From: Crocinitomicaceae bacterium
GTDB taxonomy: Bacteria > Bacteroidota > Bacteroidia > Flavobacteriales_D > Crocinitomicaceae
Direction: 5' to 3'
NCBI GenBank assembly: GCA_028689775.1
Contig: JAQVCM010000009.1
Location: 112,307-176,306 of the forward strand
DNA length: 64,000 nt
Made by a program: the position numbers and the translations under genes. Shown piece after piece: positions 53,338-63,125 of this stretch. Within the stretch, counting starts at the first letter, position 1. Every line of letters begins with the position of its first letter. Under the pieces are notes generated by a model. It saw only the letters and a list, made by a program, of their open reading frames with translations, was not told where the DNA came from and ran no database searches.

Positions 53338-53358
53338 CTCGATGCAAAAGTAGCATCG
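53338..53358 (+). repeat. Palindromic intergenic repeat, copy 3 (short)
   Basis: CTCGATGCAAAAGTAGCATCG: the core CGATGC-N7-GCATCG matches copies 1 and 2 with one or two substitutions; the left arm GATTTCT is diverged. It lies between divergent genes. Confidence 0.55.
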
Positions 53359-53442
53359 GAAAGAAAAGATGCGATTTGGGATTGGTACTTTTTTTCGGAC
53401 AACAGTAAAAAAAAGTAAGCGATTAATATATACCTTTAAGCC

Positions 53443-54795
53443 ATGATAACGAATTCAAAAACAAAATCTTTTCTTCTGGCAGTATTTGCCTTGATTTTCT
53501 TGGCTGTGTTTATCGGAGTTTCTCGCTTTATTTTAGTCAAAGAAATATCAACAAATGAGATTTACATTCCAATACAAAGCCAGTTTGCAATTAGAATTCA
53601 AGGAAAAGAACTTTTCAAAACTTCCATTCACGATCTTTTCTTAGAACAACCAGATGCGGAAATTTTTAGCTTAATCCGAAAACTGACGCAAAAAGGTTCT
53701 GGAAATCAAAAGGTGAAAGATTCTGGAATTAATTTCTTATCCGATGTATTGATTTTCAGCTATCCGAACAACGACGGAGAATACTACGGATTTGTACTCC
53801 AACTCAACGACGCAAGCGCATTTCAGAAAAACATATTGGATAAAGCAGCAAAAAATACAGCTGGAGTTTGTGATGCAGAAACAGGAATCCTATTATTTTT
53901 CAATCCGAAAAAGAAGAACACGATCCTTTCTAAAGAATCCATTCGAAAAGAAGCAGTGCAAATTTTAAAGAACCCAAGAAAAGAATCGTTTTTCACAAAG
54001 ATGAACTTTACAAATAACGCATTCATCTACGTGGAAAAACGAAAAGAAACGAAAAATTATTCCGCTTTTGGTCAAGGAAATTTATCAGTGGCTATTCAAG
54101 ATTCTACCTTGCAGCTAAGTGGTAAATTCAGCGCTGTTCATCCAATTTCTAAATCCAACTGGAATCTAAAACCGCAAGGTTTTCACATTTCTAGTTCGTT
54201 GTTGAATGCTGAAATACAAGATACGCTTCAATATTTGTTTACAAAACAAGGTTTCAATCTTCCTAAAACGAGCAAAATATCACTCAATTATTCGGGTATT
54301 CAAATGGGAAATGGTGGAATTGTTCCAAAAATGGATTTACTTCTTGAATTTGATTCGACGATTTCTAAAGCTGAATTTTTGGAGCCAAAACACTGGAGAA
54401 AATTAGGATTTAGCATTTCCAGAAATACAGATAACGAATACGATTTAAACAATGGTTCAAATGATTTTCTGTTGACTTTTTTAGATGATAAAACAATTTT
54501 TATCGGTCTGAGCAAAGAAAATTTAATCCAAAAATCCAACGATCGGATTTTCTACATGACAGGAGATGCAAGGTATTTGACGAGAATAGATGGTAGTGGA
54601 TTGGTTGCGATGGGAATTAATTTATATCCGCCATTTAAAACTGGTAAAGACTTTTTAGAATCCTTGAAGAAAACCGACCTTGAAATTACATCGAAAGGAA
54701 ATAACACAGTTGTTAAAGGAGAAATCTCGTTCAAGGAAGGTCGATCGGTAACCGTTGAAACCTTGCGTTTATTGTTGAGAATGAATGATTTTTAA
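53443..54795 (+). CDS. Membrane-anchored hypothetical protein
   Basis: A 450-residue protein with one N-terminal membrane helix (about 9-31) and a large periplasmic domain of mixed strand/helix, without a motif I recognise. Its stop shares TTAA with the convergent BtuF-like gene. Function unknown; codon usage and composition match the neighbours. Confidence 0.6.
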   Translation: MITNSKTKSFLLAVFALIFLAVFIGVSRFILVKEISTNEIYIPIQSQFAIRIQGKELFKTSIHDLFLEQPDAEIFSLIRKLTQKGSGNQKVKDSGINFLSDVLIFSYPNNDGEYYGFVLQLNDASAFQKNILDKAAKNTAGVCDAETGILLFFNPKKKNTILSKESIRKEAVQILKNPRKESFFTKMNFTNNAFIYVEKRKETKNYSAFGQGNLSVAIQDSTLQLSGKFSAVHPISKSNWNLKPQGFHISSSLLNAEIQDTLQYLFTKQGFNLPKTSKISLNYSGIQMGNGGIVPKMDLLLEFDSTISKAEFLEPKHWRKLGFSISRNTDNEYDLNNGSNDFLLTFLDDKTIFIGLSKENLIQKSNDRIFYMTGDARYLTRIDGSGLVAMGINLYPPFKTGKDFLESLKKTDLEITSKGNNTVVKGEISFKEGRSVTVETLRLLLRMNDF

Positions 54796-55592
54796 GAAAT
54801 CCTTGAAGGTAATTCGGCTTTAAGTTTCTTGAAATAATCAAACGACCACTGCAAACGCGAACCGTACCAAGAAAACATTTCGCCATCTACCAGATGAATG
54901 CTCGAATTGGGTAAAATGGATTGGATTTCAAGCGCATGTTTCTCTTGAAACGGATAAGGTTCAGAACTTAAGAAAATGACATCGGGAACGTTGTTCGCAT
55001 CAGGTTTCCATTCCGGATATCGTTCTTGATTTTCAAAGAAATTATCTAATTCCAAATACTTCAGAAGCTCATCAATGAAGGTGTTTTTTGCAGCAACCAA
55101 ATACGGATCTTTCCAAATCAAATAAGCAACTTTTAATTTCTTTTTCTCTGGATTTGAATCCGACAACAAGTCGAAAGAAGCTTTTTTAATTCGCTGAATG
55201 ATCACATCGGTTTCTTTCTGTTTATCGCAAATTATGCCCAAAAAAACCATCATTTCTAGCGCATCTTCCAAGTTGAAAATATCACTCATCCAAACCGGTG
55301 CAATTTTCTGCAATGCTTCAATATCTTCTTTGGTGTTTTCTTCTTTGTTGCCAATGATTAAATCTGGTTTCAAAGCTTTCACTTTTTCCAAATCCACATT
55401 TTTAGTTCCGCCTACTCTCTTTTTGTTTCGAAACCAAACATCAGGATAAATACAAAACTTAGTGATGCCAACAACTTCGTCTGTTAATCCAATGTCGTAG
55501 AGAAACTCCGTTTGGGATGGCACTAACGAAATAATCCGCTTTGGAGTAGACTCCAAGCGGATTATTTGATTCATTTGATCTGTGTAAATCAT
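54792..55592 (-). CDS. BtuF-like cobalamin/metal-chelate binding protein
   Basis: A 266-residue helical-backbone metal receptor domain (RIISLVPSQTEFLYDIGL, KALKPDLIIGNKEENTKEDI, WKDPYLVAAKNTFIDELL). Such proteins deliver cobalamin or siderophores to ABC importers. No signal peptide or ABC permease is visible, so it may be cytoplasmic or work with a distant transporter. It lies 3 nt after the CBS-type synthase gene. Confidence 0.8.
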   Translation of the reverse strand: MIYTDQMNQIIRLESTPKRIISLVPSQTEFLYDIGLTDEVVGITKFCIYPDVWFRNKKRVGGTKNVDLEKVKALKPDLIIGNKEENTKEDIEALQKIAPVWMSDIFNLEDALEMMVFLGIICDKQKETDVIIQRIKKASFDLLSDSNPEKKKLKVAYLIWKDPYLVAAKNTFIDELLKYLELDNFFENQERYPEWKPDANNVPDVIFLSSEPYPFQEKHALEIQSILPNSSIHLVDGEMFSWYGSRLQWSFDYFKKLKAELPSRIS

Positions 55593-55595
55593 ATT

Positions 55596-56957
55596 TTATG
55601 ACATGCAAGAAATAATATCTTGACGAGAAACGATGTGGAATTTTTCATTTCCTAAATCAACCAAAACAGCTGGCGTTTCTTTGTTTATCAATTTGGAAAC
55701 TTCTTCAAGTGAAGTTGCCAATTGAACGATTGGGAATGGTTTTTCCATAATTCCTGCAATCGGCGTGTCTACCAACGATGGATTATCAACTAACGACTGG
55801 TATGTATGAACATCATCCAAAGAACCAACAAATTGACCGTCTTTCATCACTGGAATTTGAGAAATATTAAATCCTCTCATTTTCGCAATTGCATGCGAAA
55901 CTAATTCTTCCGCATAAACGAATAACAATGGATTATTTCCGTGTTTTGCAACAATATCACCAGCAGTTTTATGACCTTCATCTAAGAAACCGCGTTCTCT
56001 CATCCAATCATCGTTGTACATTTTTCCAACATAACGACTTCCGTGGTCGTGGAAAAGAACTACAACTACATCATCTTCTGTCAATTGATCTCCCATTTGT
56101 AGTAAACCTTTGATTGCAGAACCCGCAGAGTTTCCAACAAAAATCCCTTCTTCTCTGGTAATTTTACGGGTGTAAACCGCTGCATCTTTATCCGTTACTT
56201 TTTCGAAGTGATCGATTACAGAGAAATCTACGTTTGCTGGCAAAATGTCTTCACCAATTCCTTCTGTGATGTAGGGATAAATCTCGTTCTCATCAAAAAT
56301 TCCTGTTTCGTGGAATTTTTTGAATACGGATCCGTAGGTATCAATTCCCCAAATTTTAATGTTTGGATTTTTTTCCTTCAAATATTTTCCAATTCCTGAA
56401 ATCGTTCCGCCAGTACCAACACCAACCACTAAATGCGTGATTTTCCCATCTGTTTGTTCCCATATTTCAGGAGCAGTTTGTTCGTAATGCGCTTGACGAT
56501 TCGACAAGTTATCGTATTGATTTACATACCAAGAATTTGGAATCTCAGCAGCCAATCTTTTAGAAACAGAGTAATAAGATCTTGGATCAGAAGGTTCAAC
56601 AGCCGTTGGACAAACAATCACTTCCGCTCCTACTGCGCGCAAAATATCCATTTTTTCTTTGGATTGTTTGTCGCTCAAAACACAAATCAATTTGTATCCT
56701 TTAATAATTGCAACCAAAGCCAATCCCATTCCAGTGTTACCAGAAGTTCCTTCAATGATCGTTCCACCTGGTTTCAAAAGTCCTGCTTTTTCAGCATCTT
56801 CTATCATTTTGACAGCCATGCGGTCTTTCACAGAATTCCCAGGATTCGTTGTCTCCACTTTCGCCAAGACCGTCGCTTTAATTCCTTTGGTAACTTTATT
56901 TAATCGAACCATTGGTGTATTTCCAATCGTCTCAAGAATATTGTTGTAAATCTTCAT
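55596..56957 (-). CDS. Cystathionine beta-synthase-type PLP enzyme with CBS domain pair
   Basis: A 453-residue enzyme: PLP Lys in GNSVKDRMAVKMI, phosphate loop EGTSGNTGMGLAL, catalytic core to about 320, and a C-terminal Bateman module of two CBS motifs (about 340-453) as in eukaryotic CBS. It lacks the heme-binding N-terminus. It condenses serine (or O-acetylserine) with homocysteine or sulfide; the CBS pair probably binds an adenosyl ligand. A TATCTTTG box lies 19 nt upstream. Confidence 0.9.
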   Translation of the reverse strand: MKIYNNILETIGNTPMVRLNKVTKGIKATVLAKVETTNPGNSVKDRMAVKMIEDAEKAGLLKPGGTIIEGTSGNTGMGLALVAIIKGYKLICVLSDKQSKEKMDILRAVGAEVIVCPTAVEPSDPRSYYSVSKRLAAEIPNSWYVNQYDNLSNRQAHYEQTAPEIWEQTDGKITHLVVGVGTGGTISGIGKYLKEKNPNIKIWGIDTYGSVFKKFHETGIFDENEIYPYITEGIGEDILPANVDFSVIDHFEKVTDKDAAVYTRKITREEGIFVGNSAGSAIKGLLQMGDQLTEDDVVVVLFHDHGSRYVGKMYNDDWMRERGFLDEGHKTAGDIVAKHGNNPLLFVYAEELVSHAIAKMRGFNISQIPVMKDGQFVGSLDDVHTYQSLVDNPSLVDTPIAGIMEKPFPIVQLATSLEEVSKLINKETPAVLVDLGNEKFHIVSRQDIISCMS

Positions 56958-56976
56958 ATTATTTATAAATCTAGCA

Positions 56977-56984
56977 CAAAGATA
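56977..56984 (-). promoter_or_regulatory. -7 box (TATCTTTG) of the CBS-type synthase gene
   Basis: Minus-strand TAnnTTTG match 19 nt before the ATG at 56957. Confidence 0.5.
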
Positions 56985-57037
56985 CTCAGAACTGCTGAAA
57001 AAGTGAAGTACATGGATCAGAAAGTTTCTTTTTTGAC

Positions 57038-57883
57038 TTAATCTTGCAGATTGTATTTTTCCTTATAATTTTCTTTCACCTTGAAATGTCCAGATTGTTG
57101 ATCATACAGGAAAATATACTCCACTGGAATTTTCTTAAATGGATTTTGAGCTGAATAATCTACTTGTTTCCCGTTGATAATTTCACTGTCAAACCAATGA
57201 CCATTTTTAGTCATTCCTTGCGTAAAAACAACATTACCCCGGAAGAAAAGGTCATTAAAACCATCTGTATTATCATCTTGAATGTGGATTGACAATTCAC
57301 TCGGTTCATTGATTCTATCGTCTTCGTGGGCATCATACGTTTGCAAATGAGCTTCTAAATTTTCATCCAATACATTGACCAATTCGTTATTCCTCATTTT
57401 ATAAAGCTGATGCTTTCCATTCCCTTTTCCTGTTGCTGTAACCGTTAAAAGAAATGGATTCTGATTTGGAAAAACAGATAGAAATTCAAAACGCAAGGCA
57501 TTAAACGTGTGAACTAATTTTCCAGCTGAATTCAGAAGTAATTGATATTTCCACGGAAACGCAGCTGTAGATCCATTTTTGTAATCGTACTCAATCAGTA
57601 AATAATCCGCTGTTGATCCATGGATTTTCACTTTCTTATAAACCGTTATCGCATCTGAGTTTATCCGATTTGGATCGAGCTCTACTTCAAGATTATAAAC
57701 GCTTATCAGGTTAGCAATGAATTGTGTAGTATCAACAATCACAGGAAAACCAGCAATTTGAAAGCGTACTGTATCTGCAATCGTTTCGATTTCTAGTGCC
57801 TTCGAATTTTCAACTTTCGAAGATTGATTGCTACATCCAAATAGGATGCTTGTCAACAAAAGAAACCAAACAATTGACTTCAT
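57038..57883 (-). CDS. Hypothetical lipoprotein
   Basis: A 281-residue protein with a lipobox ending FGC (Cys17). The mature part is beta-rich and contains DDNTDGFNDL (near 215), which resembles a calcium-binding or integrin-like repeat loop. No family is assigned. It is isolated by gaps of about 80 and 230 nt; the upstream gap holds no gene. Confidence 0.6.
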   Translation of the reverse strand: MKSIVWFLLLTSILFGCSNQSSKVENSKALEIETIADTVRFQIAGFPVIVDTTQFIANLISVYNLEVELDPNRINSDAITVYKKVKIHGSTADYLLIEYDYKNGSTAAFPWKYQLLLNSAGKLVHTFNALRFEFLSVFPNQNPFLLTVTATGKGNGKHQLYKMRNNELVNVLDENLEAHLQTYDAHEDDRINEPSELSIHIQDDNTDGFNDLFFRGNVVFTQGMTKNGHWFDSEIINGKQVDYSAQNPFKKIPVEYIFLYDQQSGHFKVKENYKEKYNLQD

Positions 57884-58113
57884 GCGCGTTTAAAATTGAT
57901 TTTAAAAACCTGAGTTCGATTGTAAAATTGAGATTTATATTTCAATGAATGCGTATAATACGAGAAATTTTAAATAATAAATAGTGTGCTATTTTTATTT
58001 AAAAGGACGAAGTAGAATGCCATTTATTGGAAAGCTGAAAAAAGAGAATTTTTAATAGTCTATTATGGACTTATAATCAGCGATATAAATTCGCTGGGAT
58101 AATCGAAATCAGG

Positions 58114-58977
58114 TTAATACGTTACAATGACCAAGTATTTTGTAAACTTCCAAAATTGTGCAGGGTCTTTAATTTTTAGTTTAGCAACGTCACCTACTCT
58201 TTCAATCACATAAGCTGATTCAGGATGATTACTAACGACATGTCCTTTTTTAGAATTAAAAGACAATTCGGCAAAATCATTTTTATTCACTTTAGTAAAA
58301 TATTGATCGTTCAGCTTTTCATTTAATTTGATTTTATTAGATGAAAATATTTTCTTCTTAGAATCAATTACTTGATTGTTTTCCAATTCTTTTTCAGACC
58401 CGATTGCGTAAAAAACTGAATTCATAGCTGAAATAATTTCTCTATTTTCAACCTGTTTCTCATTCAAAACTTGTTGCTGCTTTTGAAATTCACTAAACAA
58501 ATTGGAATATTTACCATCAATTGTTTTTAGTTTTTCTTCTAAAAGTGCAATCGTTTGATCTTTTGCATGAATCTTTTGCTGCAAACGAATGATTAATTCT
58601 TTAAATTCTTTTTGAGCGACCCCCATGTTATCCAATCGACTTTGAAGTGACTTCATTTTCTTTGTATTTTCAATCCTCAATTCATTGATTAACTTGATTT
58701 TTTCAAAGAGGACTTTTTTATCACTTGATTTAGATCCCTCCTTATTACTTGAAAGTCTGTTGATTTCACTTTCATTGAATTCAATAGAAGATAAATTTCG
58801 CTCAATTTCATTGAAATAAATGATCGATTCAGTCAGCAAGGTATCTTTGCGATTATTTTCCGCTTCTAATTGTTCAAATCGAATTTTATAATCCATTTGA
58901 TTATCATTTGAAATCTCCTTATTTGAGTTACAAGACACAACTAAAAGAAGCAAATACACGAACAAAAGTTTTTTCAT
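58114..58977 (-). CDS. Coiled-coil lipoprotein
   Basis: A 287-residue protein with a lipoprotein signal (LLLVVSC, Cys16) followed by about 150 residues of heptad-rich coiled coil and a C-terminal globular part (about 200-287). The ATG at 58977 is chosen because a 35-codon upstream extension would bury the signal. Function unknown; the architecture suggests an envelope structural or scaffolding protein. Confidence 0.65.
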   Translation of the reverse strand: MKKLLFVYLLLLVVSCNSNKEISNDNQMDYKIRFEQLEAENNRKDTLLTESIIYFNEIERNLSSIEFNESEINRLSSNKEGSKSSDKKVLFEKIKLINELRIENTKKMKSLQSRLDNMGVAQKEFKELIIRLQQKIHAKDQTIALLEEKLKTIDGKYSNLFSEFQKQQQVLNEKQVENREIISAMNSVFYAIGSEKELENNQVIDSKKKIFSSNKIKLNEKLNDQYFTKVNKNDFAELSFNSKKGHVVSNHPESAYVIERVGDVAKLKIKDPAQFWKFTKYLVIVTY

Positions 58978-59109
58978 ATTTAGATTTATTATTCTTAAAC
59001 AATTATCCAAAGCGGATGAATACCTTCGAGTTTTTAAATTATTATTCAATAGGATCGTTTCTCTTGAATAATAATTCACCAATCTTTCACAAAGCTACAC
59101 TTCAATTTC

Positions 59110-59117
59110 TATCTTTG
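59110..59117 (+). promoter_or_regulatory. -7 box (TATCTTTG) of the M61 peptidase gene
   Basis: Matches TAnnTTTG; ends 18 nt before the ATG at 59136, supporting that start. Confidence 0.5.
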
Positions 59118-59135
59118 AAGAAAAATATTAAAATT

Positions 59136-60917
59136 ATGCAAAAAGTTTTTTTCTTTCTAACCTCTATCTTGCTTTCAGTAACCGCTTTCGCGCAAATTAA
59201 TTACACCTTGCGCATGCCAAAACCTCAAAATCATTACTTTGAAGTTGAAATGGAAATTCAAGGAATTGCAGATAAAACAGTTGAAATCAAAATGCCTGTT
59301 TGGGCTCCAGGATCTTACTTGGTTCGTGATTTTTCTAAAAATGTCAATCTAGTTAAAGCTTTCAACGAAAAAGGTGAAAGTTTAGTGGTCGAAAAGACAA
59401 CGAAAAACACGTGGAAAATTAACAAAGGATCAGCACAGAAAATAAAGGTGAATTATGAGGTTTATGCTTTCGAATTAACCGTAAGAACAAGTTTCTTGGA
59501 CTTAACTCACGGATTTGTCAGCGGTACAGGAATCTTTATGTACGTTGAGAAACTGAAAAACAAAGCGGGGAAATTAAACGTCGTACCGCACGCAAATTTC
59601 AAAACAATCACCACTGCTTTACCTAAAAGTTCCGATGGAACTATTGGTGATGGCGGAACAACTTTCAGTTATTCAGATTACGACCAACTAGCTGATTGTC
59701 CGATTGAAATTGGGAATCAAGAAGTATTTACTTTTCAATCAAAAGGCGTCAATCACACCGTTGCCATGTATGGCGAAGGAAATTATGACATCAATCAATT
59801 GAAAGTTGATATGGCGAAGATTACTGCTGCATCGACAGAAGTTTTTGGTCAGAATCCGAATAAAGAATATGTTTTCATCGTTCACAACGTAACCGACTCG
59901 CAAGGCGGATTGGAACACGTCAACTCAACAACTTTAAGCGTTAATCGTTGGGGATACAGTCCTGATAAATACAATCGTTTTTTAACTTTGGTTGCCCACG
60001 AGTATTTCCATTTATGGAATGTCAAACGCATGCGCGCAATCGAATTAGGCCCTTTTAATTACGACAGCGAAACCTACACATCTTTGTTGTGGGTGATGGA
60101 AGGTTTTACTTCTTATTACGAAGATTTGATCATGTACAGAGCGGGATTCTTGACCAAAGAAGAATACTTAGCAACTTTATCTAAAACTTTAAATTACGTT
60201 GAAGGATCAGAAGGTTCGCGCGTACAACCAGTTGCGCATGCAAGTTTCGACGCTTGGATTAAAGCATACAAACCAAATGAAAACTCAGCAAACACAACGA
60301 TGTCATACTATTCTAGAGGTGGATTAGTTGCTGCAGTAATGGATGCGAAAATTGTTGCAAAGTTTAAGGGGAAAAAATCTTTAGACGGATTTCTTCAACT
60401 TTTATATCAAGAGTTTTTTGTAAAATTAGACCGTGGATTCTCCGCACAAGAATTTGAAAAAATGTTCTCTAAGTACATGGAAGAAGACATGGCAGACTTC
60501 TTCAAGAAATATGTTCACGACACACAAATTCCAAACTACGAAGCGTTATTTGCGCCTTTAGGAATCACCGTTGAGAACAACAACAAAGAACTAATTTCTT
60601 TCGGAGCAGCTTTTGGAATGGCGGACGGTTTGGTTACCGTAAAAGCAATTCGCAGTAAATCAGCAGCTGAAGAGGCAGGTTTAAGTGTTGGAGACGAAGT
60701 AATTGGATTCAATGGATACAGAATGAATGTTACCTTACTGAACGAAATGATCGCAGCATTGGATGTTAATCAAGAATTCAATTTATTGGTTTCAAGAGAT
60801 TTACAACTATTAGAACTAAAACCAAAAATGGGAACTTATTCAAAACGTGGGTACACGATGAAGTTTAGCTCTGATTTTGAAAAATCAAAAGAAGGAAAAT
60901 TCTTTTTAAGAAGATAG
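59136..60917 (+). CDS. M61-family (glycyl aminopeptidase-like) metallopeptidase with PDZ domain
   Basis: A 593-residue exported enzyme. Signal peptide ends SVTAFAQ; an N-terminal beta-sandwich follows; the zinc motif is HEYFH with a downstream Glu in WVMEGFTSYYEDL; a PDZ domain occupies about 490-580 (VKAIRSKSAAEEAGLSVGDEV). M61 peptidases remove glycine or alanine from peptides in the periplasm. A longer reading frame to 58908 is rejected because it skips the signal peptide. Confidence 0.9.
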   Translation: MQKVFFFLTSILLSVTAFAQINYTLRMPKPQNHYFEVEMEIQGIADKTVEIKMPVWAPGSYLVRDFSKNVNLVKAFNEKGESLVVEKTTKNTWKINKGSAQKIKVNYEVYAFELTVRTSFLDLTHGFVSGTGIFMYVEKLKNKAGKLNVVPHANFKTITTALPKSSDGTIGDGGTTFSYSDYDQLADCPIEIGNQEVFTFQSKGVNHTVAMYGEGNYDINQLKVDMAKITAASTEVFGQNPNKEYVFIVHNVTDSQGGLEHVNSTTLSVNRWGYSPDKYNRFLTLVAHEYFHLWNVKRMRAIELGPFNYDSETYTSLLWVMEGFTSYYEDLIMYRAGFLTKEEYLATLSKTLNYVEGSEGSRVQPVAHASFDAWIKAYKPNENSANTTMSYYSRGGLVAAVMDAKIVAKFKGKKSLDGFLQLLYQEFFVKLDRGFSAQEFEKMFSKYMEEDMADFFKKYVHDTQIPNYEALFAPLGITVENNNKELISFGAAFGMADGLVTVKAIRSKSAAEEAGLSVGDEVIGFNGYRMNVTLLNEMIAALDVNQEFNLLVSRDLQLLELKPKMGTYSKRGYTMKFSSDFEKSKEGKFFLRR

Positions 60918-60933
60918 GAATTTCAATACATAA

Positions 60934-60969
60934 AAAAAGCCATCAAACTGAATAGTTTGATGGCTTTTT
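60934..60969. terminator. Bidirectional terminator between convergent genes
   Basis: A 16-bp stem (60934-60949 with 60954-60969; core AAGCCATCAAACT/AGTTTGATGGCTT) and a GAAT loop, with A- and T-runs giving both strands a U-tract. Confidence 0.88.
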
Positions 60970-60989
60970 AGTGTATAAAACTTTTGAAC

Positions 60990-61325
60990 CTAATCAATTT
61001 TTTCGCGTTTCAAATCTGTTTTTTCTAGGTCGATAACTAACGCGCCATAGTCAACCGTAAACCAATTTAAAAATAACTCTAAGGTTAATTTTTCTGGCCA
61101 AACGGACTCATCTTCTGTAACCATCTCGAGTTCGTGCGTAAACATCTTTTTAAAGTGCTTTTCAACAATTGGTTCGATGTCAAAGAAATCCTCTTCGATC
61201 AAGAAGTTCGTCCCTTCCAAATCATCTTCTTCGGTGTATTGAATGTCTTCGTTATACTGGTTTGACCAATCTAAAAAATCTTTTTTTGGACGGATTACAA
61301 GAAATCCTCTATTTACAATGTTCAT
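60990..61325 (-). CDS. Conserved hypothetical acidic protein
   Basis: A 111-residue protein with no signal or membrane segment, acidic, likely alpha/beta (GFLVIRPKKDFLDWSNQYN, LTLELFLNWFTVDYGALVIDL). Similar short proteins are common in Bacteroidota; function unknown. A TATCTTTG box is 58 nt upstream. Confidence 0.7.
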   Translation of the reverse strand: MNIVNRGFLVIRPKKDFLDWSNQYNEDIQYTEEDDLEGTNFLIEEDFFDIEPIVEKHFKKMFTHELEMVTEDESVWPEKLTLELFLNWFTVDYGALVIDLEKTDLKREKID

Positions 61326-61383
61326 ATTTTTGTATTTATGTTGTCTAAAATAAACTGCTAAATTACATCTGCAATCAGTGGAG

Positions 61384-61391
61384 CAAAGATA
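61384..61391 (-). promoter_or_regulatory. -7 box (TATCTTTG) upstream of the acidic protein gene
   Basis: Minus-strand match to TAnnTTTG, 58 nt before the ATG at 61325. Confidence 0.4.
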
Positions 61392-61425
61392 CTGCTAATT
61401 TGAAAGCTAGTCAAAGAATTAGCTT

Positions 61426-62088
61426 TTAATCCTGTTTCTGATTGAAATCCTTCCATTCTCCATCAACATTGATTGTTTTCCATTCAATTTTCTGCCTTGG
61501 CTGTTGAAAAAAGAAAAACTTCCAATCTTTCTTTTTTGAATTTCCATTGATTAATTCAAACCAGTGTTCCGGATTAATTTTCTTGGATGTTTCAATAAAA
61601 AACAATTCTTTTTGATTGCATAGAAGCATCGTTCCACGTTTTGAGAATTTTGTTGCGGTTCCTAGCGGAATTGAGCGACACTTTGTACCAAAACAATCTA
61701 ACCAATTAAATAAGGCATTCTCCGCTTTTACATCTGATTGAAAAATCCAACGCATACATACCAAAGAATCACCGTTGGACTTGGTATACCATTTTTCAGA
61801 AAATGAAGCGCCAAAACGATCCGGGAAAATAATTGTATCTAAGATTAAAATGGAGCCTTGACTATATTTTAAGGAATCAATTAGCATTTGAGAGAATGGA
61901 GATATAGAATCATAATAATTGATTACGATCTCTTTTTGAACCGGAAGCGAATCCTTTTCTAAGTACGTTTCAGAAGCTTCGGAAATATCATCCAAACTCA
62001 ATACTTTATCAACTTTTTTTGACTGACAAGCTGAAAAAATCATTGTTAAAAAAATGAATAATACCCAAGGAGCTTCTCTCATCTTCAT
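61426..62088 (-). CDS. Hypothetical lipoprotein
   Basis: A 220-residue protein with a lipobox FSAC (Cys20) and no recognised domain. Its start overlaps the threonine aldolase stop by 4 nt (ATGA-type), implying co-translation. Function unknown. Confidence 0.65.
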   Translation of the reverse strand: MKMREAPWVLFIFLTMIFSACQSKKVDKVLSLDDISEASETYLEKDSLPVQKEIVINYYDSISPFSQMLIDSLKYSQGSILILDTIIFPDRFGASFSEKWYTKSNGDSLVCMRWIFQSDVKAENALFNWLDCFGTKCRSIPLGTATKFSKRGTMLLCNQKELFFIETSKKINPEHWFELINGNSKKKDWKFFFFQQPRQKIEWKTINVDGEWKDFNQKQD

Positions 62089-63119
62089 ACTATCTTTTTT
62101 AAAATGTCACAGGTTTGAGCAACTTCACTTTCAGTGATATCCAAATGTGTCACAAACCGAATCATTTGAGGTCCGAATGCACTCACCAATACGCCTTGCT
62201 CTTTTAATTTTGAAATGATTTCATCACGAGCAACAGAATCTGATAAAGATAAAATCAAAATATTTGACTCTACAGACATAATTTCAGCAACCCAATCCAA
62301 GGCTTGCAATTGTTCTTCAAGAATTTTAGCGTGCTTGTGATCTATAGAAAGTCTATTTAAGTTATTGTCTAGTGCGTAAATACCAGCAGCAGCAATAAAT
62401 CCAGCTTGGCGCATACCTCCACCAAAAACTTTTCGAACACGTGTTGCTTTCCTTATGAAATCATTTGTCCCTAATAACAATGAACCAACTGGCGCACCTA
62501 ATCCTTTTGATAAACAAATAGAAATGGAATCAAATTGAGCTCCGTATTCTTGAAAAGGAATCTTCGTTTCTTCAAAAGCGTTAAACACACGTGCACCGTC
62601 CAAATGAAGCGGTAATTTTTTCTCCAAACAAATCTTTCTAATTTGCTTGATTACCTCAAAATCATAAATTGCTCCACCACCACGATTCGAAGTATCTTCT
62701 ATACTCACTAATTGCGTTAAAGGTAAATGGATATCATCTGGATTATTGATAGAATCTAAAACTTGTTGAGGACTAATTCTCCCGCGATTACCATTCAACA
62801 AGCGAACAGAAGCCAAAGAATTCCGAGCTATACCTCCACCTTCATATTTATAAACGTGACTTTCCTGATGGCAAATTACTTCTCCACCAGGATTTACATG
62901 TACATTGATCGCAATTTGATTCGTTTGCGTACCTGAAGAGCAAAACAAAGCTGCCTCCATACCAAACATCGCAGCAGCTTTTTGCTGCAACAAGTTTACT
63001 GTTGGATCTTCTCCATAAACATCATCACCAACTTGCGCATCAAACATTGCTTGTCGCATTCCTTCGCTTGGTTTTGTAACTGTATCGCTACGAAAATCAA
63101 TTATTCTCTTTTTCATCAT
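62085..63119 (-). CDS. ltaE: Low-specificity L-threonine aldolase
   Basis: A 344-residue PLP enzyme: DFRSDTVTKPS start, GDDVYGEDPTV, and PLP Lys in SICLSKGLGAPVGS. It cleaves threonine and beta-hydroxy amino acids to glycine and an aldehyde. Either of two adjacent ATGs (63119 or 63116) could be the start. It is 6 nt after the O-methyltransferase gene. Confidence 0.92.
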   Translation of the reverse strand: MMKKRIIDFRSDTVTKPSEGMRQAMFDAQVGDDVYGEDPTVNLLQQKAAAMFGMEAALFCSSGTQTNQIAINVHVNPGGEVICHQESHVYKYEGGGIARNSLASVRLLNGNRGRISPQQVLDSINNPDDIHLPLTQLVSIEDTSNRGGGAIYDFEVIKQIRKICLEKKLPLHLDGARVFNAFEETKIPFQEYGAQFDSISICLSKGLGAPVGSLLLGTNDFIRKATRVRKVFGGGMRQAGFIAAAGIYALDNNLNRLSIDHKHAKILEEQLQALDWVAEIMSVESNILILSLSDSVARDEIISKLKEQGVLVSAFGPQMIRFVTHLDITESEVAQTCDILKKIV

Positions 63120-63125
63120 TCGAAT

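Noticed and set aside
56433..56903. 156-codon plus-strand ORF
   Set aside because: It is antisense to the catalytic core of the CBS-type synthase.
58908..59135. Upstream extension of the M61 peptidase
   Set aside because: It overlaps the divergent lipoprotein gene and promoter; the signal peptide starts at 59136.
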